Shown: in pieces, positions 27,320-35,729 of the stretch
How positions within the stretch are numbered: the stretch's first letter is position 1
How the letters are laid out: each line of letters starts with the position of its first letter
Assembly: GCA_003021705.1 (NCBI GenBank)
Contig: PXRJ01000064.1
Coordinates: 1 to 45,030, forward strand
DNA length: 45,030 nt
DNA from: Halobacteriales archaeon QS_3_64_16
GTDB lineage: Archaea > Halobacteriota > Halobacteria > Halobacteriales > Halococcaceae
Direction of reading: 5' to 3'
Program-made: the position numbers and the translations under genes
The notes under the pieces: model-generated
The model's database searches: none
What the model was told of the DNA's origin: nothing
Seen by the model: the letters and a program-made list of their open reading frames with translations, nothing else

Positions 27320-28690
27320 TCAGTCGTCGGTCCCGGCTCCCGTCTCGGTTTCAGGGTTCGTCTCCCCGGACGCTTTCCTCTGTCCCTCCTCCGTCGGTCC
27401 CTCTCCTGTCGTTCCTGCCTCGTGGTGTTCACGCCAGTGAAGCCACGCCGCACAGGCGAGTGCGAGCACGCCCGCGCCCGTAGCCAGCCCGAACACCGCC
27501 CGGAACCCGACCGGGGCGTACACCCGTGCGCCCCCGACGACGCGGCCGGTCCAGTAACTATCGAGCAGTGCACCCATGACCGTCGGGAAGACCGCGGCGC
27601 CGAGAAATCCGCCAGTGTTCACGACGCCGGTCGCGACGCCGCTCGCCGTCGCTGCGTGGCGCTCTTTGATCACGGTATAGGACAGCGAGCTCGCCCCGCC
27701 GGTCGCCGATGCCACGAAAAAGACCACCCCGACCGCGAGCAGGGGGAGGCGAAGAAGTGCCAGCAGCCCATAGGACGCGGCGAAGGCGAGTGCGCCCAGT
27801 ACCATCAGTCCCGTCCGTCGGCCGGTCGCGTCCGACAGCCGGCCGATCAGCGGCGGGCCCACCAGTAGTCCGAGGCTGCCCACGAGGGCAAACGTCGAAG
27901 CCCGGGTTACACTCAGGTCGTAGACCTGGGCCACGTAGGGCACCGCCCACGCGCCGAGTACGGTGATATTCACACCGATCGTACAGAACATGACGCCCGC
28001 GACGAGCCACGTCTCGCGTTCCGCGAGGACAGTCCGGACGCTCCGAAGGACCTCCCCGAGAGTCAGCGAGCGACTCTCGGGAACGCCCTCGATCGCTGGC
28101 AGTCCGGCGTCCGCGGGACTGTCCCGTGCGAGCACCGCGATCGTGACGGCGATCAGGAGGCCCACTGTACTCAGGCCGACCAGCGTCGCCCGAAGGTCAA
28201 TGGCCCCGACGGCGAGTGCCAGTGGCGTCGTCGCGAGCACGCCGCCCAACCCGGCGACGGCGACGGTGAGGCCGCTCACCGTGGCGAACTCGTTCGGGCG
28301 AAACCAGTTCGCACAGAACCGCAGCGTCGTGATGAATACCACGCTGGCCCCGAGTCCGATGCCGACCCGCGAGCCGAAGGCCACGAGGTAGGTCGGCGCG
28401 AGCGCGAAGACAAAGCCACTCAGGCTCATCAGCCCCACGCCGGCGGTCGCGCTCCGACGGATGCCGACCCGGTCGGCGAGCACGCCCGCCGCGATCTGGA
28501 GCGGGGCGTAGATGTAGAAAAACGCCGCATGCAGCGTCCCGATCTCGGTCGCGGTCGCGTTGTAGAGGCGCGCGAGGTCGTCAGTCAACACGCCCGTCGA
28601 GAGCCGATAGACGTTTACTAAAAGGAAGCCGGCCGCTAAGACCCCCCAGACGAGCCAGCGGCGACGGTAGGGGTCGGATCGAACGCTCAC
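27320..28690 (-). CDS. MFS transporter
   Basis: The protein has twelve hydrophobic helices in about 456 residues from GTG 28690. It has the loop motif GVLADRVGIRRS between helices 2 and 3, the related LIGRLSDATGRRTG in the second half, and an acidic-polar tail (~430-456). It is a proton- or cation-coupled exporter or importer of small molecules; the substrate is unknown. GTG 28690 has GGAG about 8 bases upstream and gives the short cytosolic N-terminus VRSDPYRRRWLVWG typical of the family. An upstream GTG at 28729 in frame adds 13 residues. It lies 80 bases after the HTH regulator on the same strand, so the regulator may control it. Confidence 0.9.
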   Translation of the reverse strand: MSVRSDPYRRRWLVWGVLAAGFLLVNVYRLSTGVLTDDLARLYNATATEIGTLHAAFFYIYAPLQIAAGVLADRVGIRRSATAGVGLMSLSGFVFALAPTYLVAFGSRVGIGLGASVVFITTLRFCANWFRPNEFATVSGLTVAVAGLGGVLATTPLALAVGAIDLRATLVGLSTVGLLIAVTIAVLARDSPADAGLPAIEGVPESRSLTLGEVLRSVRTVLAERETWLVAGVMFCTIGVNITVLGAWAVPYVAQVYDLSVTRASTFALVGSLGLLVGPPLIGRLSDATGRRTGLMVLGALAFAASYGLLALLRLPLLAVGVVFFVASATGGASSLSYTVIKERHAATASGVATGVVNTGGFLGAAVFPTVMGALLDSYWTGRVVGGARVYAPVGFRAVFGLATGAGVLALACAAWLHWREHHEAGTTGEGPTEEGQRKASGETNPETETGAGTDD

Positions 28691-28771
28691 TACTTCTCCG
28701 ATGGCCGACACTCCGAAAAGGGTTCGCACGCTCGCAGTCGGTGTTTGGATTCGAACGCGAAGGCGGCAACC

Positions 28772-29728
28772 TTATGCGGGTTCTTCGGCGCGTTCGCGAA
28801 CGAGATCGCGCAGATCGGCCGGATCGCCGTCCTCGTCGATCTCGCCGCGCTCGACGAGTGCGGTCCCTTCGACGGCTTCGCGCTTCGTCTCGTCGACGAC
28901 GTAGACCGACCGCGTACGGGTGATTTCGCCGAGCGAACTCATGAGCCGGGCCCGTTTCTCCGCGGTCTCGGTAAAGGGCGAGAAGCCGGTGAGCATGTTC
29001 TCGTCTTCTGCGGTGTCCTCGCTCACGGCCTTGAACGGCGCGCGAAGCGTCGGATGGACGTCGAACCCGACGCGCGTGAGGCTCACGATGAGCCCCTCGT
29101 CGTCGGGGTGGGAAACCGGCCCGTCGTCGACCCTTTCTCCTTTCCCCTCTTCCTCGGCGTCAAGGACTCGGACTGGGTCGGCCAGTTCCGTCTCGAAGAG
29201 GTCCTCTAAGCGAGCTGCCACCTCGACGCTCGCGCTCATGCCGTCCTCGTACTTCGAGACTGTCCGTCGGGAGACCCCCAGTTCGGAGGCGAGCTGCCCG
29301 AGGCTCCAGCCGCGCTGTTCGCGCTCGTCAGCCAGCACGTCGCCATCGAGACTGACGTACAGCCCGCCCGGCGCGGCGTAGACGAATGGGGGAACCCCCT
29401 CGACGAAGAGCTCGTAGGCGGTATCGGGGTCCATCGCCGGGACGCCGTGGCGCATGTAGACTACGCCCGGCGAGAGCTCCTCGCTCCGGCTTCGGAGGCC
29501 GAACACGAGCGGCGTGGCATCGAGGTGGGTGCCGAGCCGGCGCATCTCCGCACCCGTCAGTGCGTCGAACGCATCGACGTTCGCGAGCACTTTCAGTAAC
29601 AGTAAGTCATCGCCGCGTCGGGCCGCAGCGTCGAAGCTCTTCGGTCGTGTTACACACCGGTCGCTCACGGCGAAGCCCGCGTCCTCGAGCATCGCGATGA
29701 TGTTCCCGACCAGTGCTGACCGAGACAT
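28772..29728 (-). CDS. Archaeal HTH-type transcriptional regulator (Cro/C1-type HTH)
   Basis: The 318-residue protein has an N-terminal alpha/beta domain (~1-125) and a Cro/C1-type helix-turn-helix at ~130-175 ([36 protein letters not shown]). A long C-terminal domain follows, with an acidic linker ([13 protein letters not shown]). This architecture matches the archaea-wide family of putative HTH regulators exemplified by Methanocaldococcus MJ1545. Targets are not established. A clear TATA box sits 27 bases before the ATG, so the mRNA is leaderless. The MFS gene follows on the same strand. Confidence 0.87.
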   Translation of the reverse strand: MSRSALVGNIIAMLEDAGFAVSDRCVTRPKSFDAAARRGDDLLLLKVLANVDAFDALTGAEMRRLGTHLDATPLVFGLRSRSEELSPGVVYMRHGVPAMDPDTAYELFVEGVPPFVYAAPGGLYVSLDGDVLADEREQRGWSLGQLASELGVSRRTVSKYEDGMSASVEVAARLEDLFETELADPVRVLDAEEEGKGERVDDGPVSHPDDEGLIVSLTRVGFDVHPTLRAPFKAVSEDTAEDENMLTGFSPFTETAEKRARLMSSLGEITRTRSVYVVDETKREAVEGTALVERGEIDEDGDPADLRDLVRERAEEPA

Positions 29729-29751
29729 ACATATACCTAACTACCTCTTTC

Positions 29752-29759
29752 CATATAGC
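29752..29759 (-). promoter_or_regulatory. TATA box of the HTH regulator gene
   Basis: On the minus strand GCTATATG is centred about 27 bases before the ATG at 29728, fitting a leaderless transcript. The intervening sequence is A+T-rich. Confidence 0.6.
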
Positions 29760-29989
29760 TGTTGTGCCCGCGAACACACCACTGCTCGCAGAAATCGCTT
29801 TCTTCGGCGCTCTATGTCCGGATACTGGCTGATACCTTCTTGATCGATTTCGAACAGGTATTCGGCTGTGATTTAGTGCCGATCGCTCGACGTGCTTGTC
29901 TACCGACCGATCGCTTCTCAGTGGGTACTCGATTCTCGACTGACGCGCGGACCCGAAAGCCGTTTGTCATCGCTCGCCTACTCCCGGTG

Positions 29990-31312
29990 ATGGCCGTCAT
30001 CGGGCTCGACGACACCGATTCTCGGGAGCGGGGGATGTGTACGACCTACCTCGCCGCGACGATCGCTACGCGGCTCCGCGAGCGCGGCCACCGCGTTTCG
30101 CGAGGCCTGCTCGTCCGGCTCAACCCGGCGATCGAACACAAGACCCGGGGTAACGCTGCCCTCGCGATCCACACCAGCTGTAGCGAAAACGAAGCGTTCG
30201 CGATCGCCCGCGAGGCAATCGAGAAGGTTGCCGAGACGGACGATCCGAACACCAATCCCGGGCTGGTCGTCGCTTCCGACGCCAGCGTCTCCCCTCCCAT
30301 CGCCGATTTCAGCGCCCGAGCGACCGGCAGCCGGCTCGCGATTGCCGACGCCCGCGAGGTCTGTGCGAGTGCCGGATACACCTCTCATGGCTGGGAGGAC
30401 GGGCAGGGCCTGATCGGCGCGCTGGCGGCGGTTGGTGCTTGGCGAGCGTTCTCGGAGTGGACCGTAGAGCACATTGCCTACCGCGAACCCGAGCGGTGGG
30501 GCACTCCCCGAAGCGTCGATACCGACTCGCTGTTCGCCGCCGCAGACCGGGGCTACCCCACTACCTGGGATACCGTCGATCGCGGGGAAGGTGAGGCGAT
30601 CTGTGTGCCCCGCACGCCCTGCCCCGTTCTCTTCGGCGTTCGGGGTGAGGGCCAGGCGGCGGCGAGAAAGGTTGCTGATGCTATCGATTCGGAGCCGATC
30701 GAGCGCACTGCGACGTTCCTGACCAACCAGGGCACCGACGCCCACCTCCGGGAAGGATCGATTTCGCTCGTAGAGAACGGTCGTGCCTACCGTCTGTCTG
30801 GTACCGTCGCGAGCGCCCCCGAGACTCGCCGCGGCGGCCACGTCCATTTCGAACTCGCCGAGGGTAACGTGGACGACGGCGATAGTAGGGGTGGTGACGC
30901 TGGCGAGAACGGTCAGGACGATCGGGCTTCACGGCTGGGCTGTGTCGCCTTCGAGCCCACCAAGCGCTTCCGCGACCGGGTGCGCGCGCTGCGCGCCGGC
31001 GATCACCTCACCGTCTGTGGGGAAGTGAGCGAAGGGGCTCTAAAACTGGAGAAGTTCGCGGTGCGGGACCTACTGCGAACGGAAAATGTTACCCCGACCT
31101 GCCCGAGGTGTGAGCGATCGATGGAAAGCGCCGGGCGCGAGCAGGGCTATCGGTGTCGCGACTGTGGAACCGATCGTGAAGGGAAAGTCCCGCGGCCCCT
31201 CGATCGCGACCTCGAGGTCGGCTGGTACGAGGTGCCCCCGCGGGCCCGCCGGCACGTCGCGAAACCCCTGGTTCGTGGTGGGTTCGACGCGCCGACCCAT
31301 CCCGAGCGGTGA
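29990..31312 (+). CDS. tiaS: tRNA(Ile2) 2-agmatinylcytidine synthetase
   Basis: The 440-residue enzyme joins agmatine to C34 of the tRNA(Ile) with anticodon CAU, using ATP, so that it reads AUA rather than AUG. It is found only in archaea. Seen in the sequence are the N-terminal IGLDDTDS motif (residues 4-11) with GMCTTYLA, the kinase-like region with LVRLNPAIEHKTRGNAAL, an OB-fold part (YRLSGTVASAPETRRGGHVHF) with an acidic insert, and a C-terminal zinc ribbon (CPRC ... CRDC). The ATG at 29990 is chosen because MAVIGLDDTDS is the family start; an in-frame N-terminal extension has no homologous character. Correct AUA decoding depends on this enzyme, which is relevant to the two ATA start-like codons elsewhere in the window. 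Confidence 0.95.
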   Translation: MAVIGLDDTDSRERGMCTTYLAATIATRLRERGHRVSRGLLVRLNPAIEHKTRGNAALAIHTSCSENEAFAIAREAIEKVAETDDPNTNPGLVVASDASVSPPIADFSARATGSRLAIADAREVCASAGYTSHGWEDGQGLIGALAAVGAWRAFSEWTVEHIAYREPERWGTPRSVDTDSLFAAADRGYPTTWDTVDRGEGEAICVPRTPCPVLFGVRGEGQAAARKVADAIDSEPIERTATFLTNQGTDAHLREGSISLVENGRAYRLSGTVASAPETRRGGHVHFELAEGNVDDGDSRGGDAGENGQDDRASRLGCVAFEPTKRFRDRVRALRAGDHLTVCGEVSEGALKLEKFAVRDLLRTENVTPTCPRCERSMESAGREQGYRCRDCGTDREGKVPRPLDRDLEVGWYEVPPRARRHVAKPLVRGGFDAPTHPER

Positions 31313-31362
31313 GAGCCGATGGAAGCAGGTAACAGTAGGTAGGAGTAGAGAAGTACGTTAGT

Positions 31363-32478
31363 TCAGGACTTCAACCCGCTGCCGGTGAGCGCGACGACGA
31401 CGTCCTCGTCGGCATCGATTGCATTGCGCTCGCGAAGCTCGTCGAGTGCTGCGGGCGCGACCGCACACGTCGGCTCGGTGTAGAACCCCGCTCGATGCAA
31501 CCGATCGAGCGCTCGCTCGGTCGCGTCCTCGTCGATCGCGAGCGCGTCCCCGTTCGTCCGCTCGATCGCTTCCGTGATCTCCTCGCGACGCGCCGGCTCG
31601 CGGATCCGGATGCCATCAGCCAGGTCGTTCCGGCCATCCGCCTCGCCACCCCCATCCCAACCCCTTGATTTCGAGTGGAACTTGCGCGCAACCGGATCGT
31701 AACCGGCCGCTTGTGCGCCATAGAGCCGTGGTAGTTCCTCTATCCAGCCCGCCTCGTAGAGTGCCCGAAAGCCACGGTACGCTCCCAAAAAGAGTGTACC
31801 GTGACCGAGGGGCACGAGTACGGCGTCCGGGGCACTCCAGTCGCGCTGGGCGGCGATCTCGAGGGCCACGGTTTGGGTGCCCACATAGAACGCGGGGTTC
31901 CAGGCGTGGCTCGCGTACCCCCCCGCGCCCGATTCGACCCGTTCGATGCAGGCGTTCGTGACGTCTTCTCTGGTTCCTTCGACCGGGACGACCTCCCCGC
32001 CGGCCCGTGAGATCGCTCGCAGCTTCGATTCCTTGGCTCCGGCGGGCACGTAGATCTCGGCGTCTACTCCCGCCCGCGCCGCGTAGGTCGCGATCGCCGC
32101 CCCGGCGTTCCCCGAGGAGTCCTCGATCACCCGCTGTGTGCCGACCTCGAGGGCTCGGGAAAGCGTCGTCGCCGCGCCGCGATCCTTGAAACTGCCGGTC
32201 GGAAAGACGTACTCCAATTTGAACTCACACTCGAACTCGAGCGCGTCGATTAGCGGCGTCCAGCCCTCACCGAGGGTCACCCTTTTCCCGATCGGTAGGA
32301 ACTCCTCGAAGGTCCACAACCCCTCGCGAGTGTCGATCGCCGCGAACACGGGCGGTTCACTCCCAGGTAGCGGTCGCTCGGTGAACTTCAGTGGATTGCC
32401 ACACGAACACCGCCAGGGCTCGTCCGGTCCTGCGTCGTATTCGCGACCACAGGCCAGACAGCGAAGCGATAGGGTCAT
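31363..32478 (-). CDS. thrC: Threonine synthase (PLP-dependent)
   Basis: The 371-residue enzyme should convert O-phosphohomoserine to threonine. It has an N-terminal zinc-ribbon-like part (Cys7, Cys10, Cys24, Cys26), TLGEGWTPL, the PLP-binding Lys98 in TGSFKDRGA, EDSSGNAGAA for phosphate binding and PLGHGTLFLGAYRG. It ends with VALTGSGLKS. This fits the threonine-synthase branch better than cysteine synthase or threonine dehydratase. Haloarchaea often have more than one paralogue, so a related PLP activity cannot be excluded. A TTTTGATAG element lies about 22-27 bases before the ATG. Confidence 0.88.
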   Translation of the reverse strand: MTLSLRCLACGREYDAGPDEPWRCSCGNPLKFTERPLPGSEPPVFAAIDTREGLWTFEEFLPIGKRVTLGEGWTPLIDALEFECEFKLEYVFPTGSFKDRGAATTLSRALEVGTQRVIEDSSGNAGAAIATYAARAGVDAEIYVPAGAKESKLRAISRAGGEVVPVEGTREDVTNACIERVESGAGGYASHAWNPAFYVGTQTVALEIAAQRDWSAPDAVLVPLGHGTLFLGAYRGFRALYEAGWIEELPRLYGAQAAGYDPVARKFHSKSRGWDGGGEADGRNDLADGIRIREPARREEITEAIERTNGDALAIDEDATERALDRLHRAGFYTEPTCAVAPAALDELRERNAIDADEDVVVALTGSGLKS

Positions 32479-32554
32479 ACTGCCCCTTCGACGCCGACTA
32501 TCAAAACCTCCCTGCTGGCGGGCGGTCGTCGGCGTTGCGGTCTCCCCTCACATT

Positions 32555-32667
32555 CGGTTCGCGGAGCGAACCGATTCACCGCGAGCCGAAGGCGAGCGAG
32601 CGGCTTTTTTAGTCGAGGTTTTTGCCGGGCCCGCAGTGAGCGTAGCGAACGAGGACCCCGGCAAAAA
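32555..32667. repeat. Three nested or adjacent hairpins with poly-T ends in an intergenic region
   Basis: CGGTTCGC-GGA-GCGAACCG at 32555-32573 is a perfect 8-bp hairpin. AGCCG (32584-32588) pairs with CGGCT (32601-32605), followed by T6 at 32605-32610. TTTTTGCCGGG (32619-32629) pairs with CCCGGCAAAAA (32657-32667), enclosing GTGAGCGTAGCGAACGAG. On the minus strand the last stem begins just after the aspartoacylase-like stop and places poly-T there, so it probably terminates that gene. Such GAGCGAAGCGAGC-like sequences recur between haloarchaeal genes. Confidence 0.6.
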
Positions 32668-32676
32668 AGTCGGTTT

Positions 32677-33633
32677 CTAGGTCCGATCGATGTCGGTCCC
32701 GACCGAACAGACGTACTCGCCGCTGGCGACCTGTGGAAGCCGCCGCGATCGCCAGAAGATCCCCTCGGTGTCGGCACTCACCGCGGCCTTCTGCTCGCCG
32801 AAGACGTCAGTCACGGAGAACAGGCGGTCCCCGCGCTCGACGCGATCGCCCAACTCCCGTTCGAAGTCGACGAGTCCACCCTTCGGCGCGCCGTACTGCT
32901 CGAAGCCGGTCGCCCGGACCTGGGTGTTCTCCGGGGCGTCGCCGTCGGTCATCCCGAGATACGAGAGGACGTTCTTGACGCCTCGGACGCCGACTGCGAT
33001 GCTGCGCTCGTCCCAGCCGACCGACCCCCCGAGTTCGGGATCGATCATCGGCACGCCCTCGTCGGGGGCCGCCCGGGCGAGCTGTCCGTCCGGGCCCTTC
33101 TGGTCGAGCACGTACCCACAGTCGAATGCGCGCGCGAGATCGAGACACTCTCCATGCAATCGATGTCGGGATCCACAGCGAACCCGGGTCTCGTGGAGCA
33201 TCCGGCTCGTCGAGCCCTGATGGAGGTCGAGCCCGTAGTCCGCGCGGGTGGCCGCCTCGAAGGTCGCCGCCGCGATCCGCTCGCTGGAGGTGCCCTCCTC
33301 GTCGCCCGGGTAGGCCCGGTTGAGCTTCGTGTCGTCGATCGGGTTGCGGTGCTCGGCGACCTGGAAGCCGTGGTAGTTCGCGATCCCGGTCACTAAGATC
33401 GTCCCCGAGAGGTCCGCGGGATCGACCTGTGGGACGACGCGACGAACGACGCCGACGCCGTTGAGTTCGTCGCCGTCCGAAGCCGCCTGAAGATAGAGCG
33501 TCGGCCCCTCGTGTTGTCCGTTGATCACCGCTACCGGCAGTCCGATCGGGCTCCCATCGCGTGCTTCGCCGACGGCGAGTCGGCCCGTTGCCCGTTCGCC
33601 GGGCGCTGCACTCGCCGAACCGAGGGTCGTCAT
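32677..33633 (-). CDS. Succinylglutamate desuccinylase/aspartoacylase-family protein
   Basis: The protein from ATG 33633 has 318 residues. It carries the M14-like zinc-carboxypeptidase fold motifs of this family: a first metal motif at ~53-59, NPIDDTKLNRAYPG, and LDLHQGS with the second zinc His. The first motif is SDGDELNG rather than the usual HGDExxG, so Asp53 stands where the zinc His normally is; Glu56 is kept. From memory, related haloarchaeal proteins share this variant, so it may be a subfamily property. Family members remove acyl groups from N-acyl amino acids or peptides. The substrate is unknown. A TTG in frame upstream (33654) is less likely than the ATG. Confidence 0.86.
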   Translation of the reverse strand: MTTLGSASAAPGERATGRLAVGEARDGSPIGLPVAVINGQHEGPTLYLQAASDGDELNGVGVVRRVVPQVDPADLSGTILVTGIANYHGFQVAEHRNPIDDTKLNRAYPGDEEGTSSERIAAATFEAATRADYGLDLHQGSTSRMLHETRVRCGSRHRLHGECLDLARAFDCGYVLDQKGPDGQLARAAPDEGVPMIDPELGGSVGWDERSIAVGVRGVKNVLSYLGMTDGDAPENTQVRATGFEQYGAPKGGLVDFERELGDRVERGDRLFSVTDVFGEQKAAVSADTEGIFWRSRRLPQVASGEYVCSVGTDIDRT

Positions 33634-33805
33634 TACAGCTATACGGAGGACCAATTCCCTTGAGGGTTACCATACCCGTTCTCGTTTCCTCGAACCCGAC
33701 CGCTGGCGACCCGCGAGTGCACCACATCGCCCGTTCCGGAGTCCATCCATCACGCCGTCCGACGCCGATCGACGCGTCTTTGAGGCGTTCGGGTGTAGTG
33801 AGGTC

Positions 33806-34060
33806 GTGTCCGATTCGTCGCGATCGCCGACCGCGACCTTCCTCGCGGCGCTCAACGTCGAGCGAAACGCAAAGCGTGGCTTCGCGTTCGGCGGCGCGCT
33901 CGCACTCGTAGTACTGATCGTGTTCGTCTTCCTGCCGGGGACGAGTCGTCCAGCGACGCTCTACGTACTACTGGCGGTCGTACTCGCGACCTCGGCGGGG
34001 GCGCTCGCGACCGTCGCCCTCGTTCTACTCAGTGCCTACCGGCTCTCCCAGGAACTGTGA
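33806..34060 (+). CDS. Small two-helix membrane protein, haloarchaeal
   Basis: The protein from GTG 33806 has 84 residues: FLAALNVERNAKRGFAFGGALALVVLIVFVFLPG, then a second hydrophobic span LYVLLAVVLATSAGALATVALVLLSAYRL. N-terminal LNVxRNA before the first helix is a shared feature of a small haloarchaeal membrane family (DUF7536-like, recognised tentatively). A CTTTGAG element lies about 27 bases upstream. The much longer open frame upstream lies over the opposite-strand gene and is not protein-like. Function unknown. Confidence 0.68.
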   Translation: MSDSSRSPTATFLAALNVERNAKRGFAFGGALALVVLIVFVFLPGTSRPATLYVLLAVVLATSAGALATVALVLLSAYRLSQEL

Positions 34061-34090
34061 GCCCGACCCCGCCTGCAGGGACGGCGGCAG

Positions 34091-34678
34091 CTACGGGCGC
34101 TTCGGGACCGGCCCCTTCTCGGCATCGCCGATCGCTTCTCGCCCGACTCCTCGATCGTCCTCGCAGCTCCCCTCGAGAAACTCGATCGTTTCCGCGAGCG
34201 CACCGATCGATTCTGTCCCCCTGATCGGTCCCTCACTGTCCTCCCATTCGATCAGTCCCTTCTCGGCGAGCGTCGGGAGGTGGACCTGCAGTAGCGATAC
34301 GTAGACACACTTGTGTTGGCGCTCGGTGACGTGTGCGGCGGGGACTTCCTGTTCGCTCGCCGCGACCGCACGGGCGAGTCCCCTCACCGAGCGCACCTCT
34401 CCCTCGCTCGCTAGGGTGGTGATCGCCGCTCGGCGACGGTCGTTGCGCAACACCGCAAAGACCGCCGCCGGCGGGAGGGAAATCGCGTCCGCGCCTTCGT
34501 CTCGCTCGTCCGCGTCCGCCACCGCCGACCGACGCCGTGATCGCGCTCGTTGGACCATCGTTCCCCCTCCACTCGGCCGCCGATCGCCGACCGGCGGGCC
34601 AGCGGTCGTTCGTTTCCTCCTTTGTCGATCGGTCGCCTCGCTCTCGTTCCCGACGGTGTCGGCTCCTCTAACGTCCAT
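34091..34678 (-). CDS. Winged-helix protein of the haloarchaeal DUF7344 type
   Basis: The 195-residue protein has a basic, low-complexity N-terminus (~1-60) and a predicted winged helix at ~68-160: PAAVFAVLRNDRRRAAITTLASEGEVRSVRGLARAVAA, then KCVYVSLLQVHLPTLAEKGLIEWEDSEGPIRGTE. This layout is that of the haloarchaeal DUF7344 wHTH group. It is likely a DNA-binding regulator, with the target unknown. A TTATAC element is about 33 bases before ATG 34678. An internal ATG at 34558 would remove the basic tail. Confidence 0.8.
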   Translation of the reverse strand: MDVRGADTVGNESEATDRQRRKRTTAGPPVGDRRPSGGGTMVQRARSRRRSAVADADERDEGADAISLPPAAVFAVLRNDRRRAAITTLASEGEVRSVRGLARAVAASEQEVPAAHVTERQHKCVYVSLLQVHLPTLAEKGLIEWEDSEGPIRGTESIGALAETIEFLEGSCEDDRGVGREAIGDAEKGPVPKRP

Positions 34679-34827
34679 TCTCTACCCTGTTCTGGTGATA
34701 CGATCGGCTTATACACACCGACAGTACCGCTTCCCACGGTATGGAACACGTTCCACGAAGTGAAACGAGCGCGTTGGCCGTCGGTGTCGTGGCTCCCTCC
34801 CAATGTCCGGCATCTCCACGTGATCGT

Positions 34828-35640
34828 CTACCGGGTGGAAGCGCCGCTGTTTGTGATCTCGGGGCGGGCTTCGATAGGGGCCGCCTCCTGTCGGTGACAC
34901 TCGTAGGCCTCGTTCGCCCATTCGATCAGCGCGTCGTTCGTCCCGTCGAGACAGGCACGTGGGTTGCCCTGCTCGTCGTAGGCACCGACCAGCGCCCGCT
35001 CGGCATCGAGGATCGCGAGCCCGAACGAAAGCGTTTGAGGGTGGACGTAGAGAGCGAGGGTCTCGCTATCGAGGCCGAACTGGTGAGCGTCGGGGTGGCT
35101 CTCGCGGGCGGTTTCGAGCACGCCCTCGTCGATCACGATCTCGATGCCGACGTTCGCTTCGAGCAGGGGTCGGCCGGCGTCGTTGAGCAGCCGGGCGGAG
35201 ATGGGGACGATCCCCCGCATGCGATCGAACGATCCGGATTTGAGGACGTCGACGTAGTGTTCGATCGTCGCGTACGGGTTCTCCGGGGTCGCTTCGATCA
35301 CGCTCGCCTCGGCGATGGCTTCCGTCGGTAGCGTTCGCCCAATATCGCCCAGCTGCGTAAGCATCTCCCTGTGTGTCGTACTCACCGCGATGGTTTCGGC
35401 GAGGTCCTCGTAGGCCGAAAGCACGAGCTCTCCGGGCGCCGTGAGCCGATGCTGTCCATTGCTCTTCTCGACCCACCCGCGCGTTGCCAGCCCGTCCAGA
35501 CAGCGATGGACCGTCGAGCGCGGGAGCGAACACCGCCGCGCGAGCTCCGCGCCCCGGCCGGGTCGCTCGCGGAGTTCGCGCAGTAAGTAGACCCGGTTGG
35601 GAGAGCCAGCGAGAAATGCGATGTCTTCCTGCGGGTCCAT
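34828..35640 (-). CDS. HTH regulator with FilR1-like C-terminal domain
   Basis: The 270-residue protein has an N-terminal helix-turn-helix at ~5-75 (DIAFLAGSPNRVYLLRELRERPGRGAELARRCSLPRSTVHRCLDGL) and a C-terminal ligand-binding-like domain at ~130-250 (MRGIVPISARLLNDAGRPLLEANVGIEIVID ... LALYVHPQTLSFGLAILD). This pairing matches archaeal regulators with the methanogenesis-regulator FilR1 domain, many of them in haloarchaea. The ligand and targets are unknown. A clear TATA box precedes the ATG by about 28 bases. Neighbouring genes are on the same strand but well separated. Confidence 0.87.
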   Translation of the reverse strand: MDPQEDIAFLAGSPNRVYLLRELRERPGRGAELARRCSLPRSTVHRCLDGLATRGWVEKSNGQHRLTAPGELVLSAYEDLAETIAVSTTHREMLTQLGDIGRTLPTEAIAEASVIEATPENPYATIEHYVDVLKSGSFDRMRGIVPISARLLNDAGRPLLEANVGIEIVIDEGVLETARESHPDAHQFGLDSETLALYVHPQTLSFGLAILDAERALVGAYDEQGNPRACLDGTNDALIEWANEAYECHRQEAAPIEARPEITNSGASTR

Positions 35641-35664
35641 ACCGGTCCGTTACGCGACATTGGT

Positions 35665-35673
35665 CATATATCC
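35665..35673 (-). promoter_or_regulatory. TATA box of the FilR1-like regulator gene
   Basis: On the minus strand GGATATATG is centred 28-29 bases before ATG 35640, consistent with a leaderless transcript. Confidence 0.6.
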
Positions 35674-35729
35674 TCCGGACCGCCTCATCAATAGAAAGAC
35701 ATTTTGGCCCTCGACTGAGGCGGTGTCGT

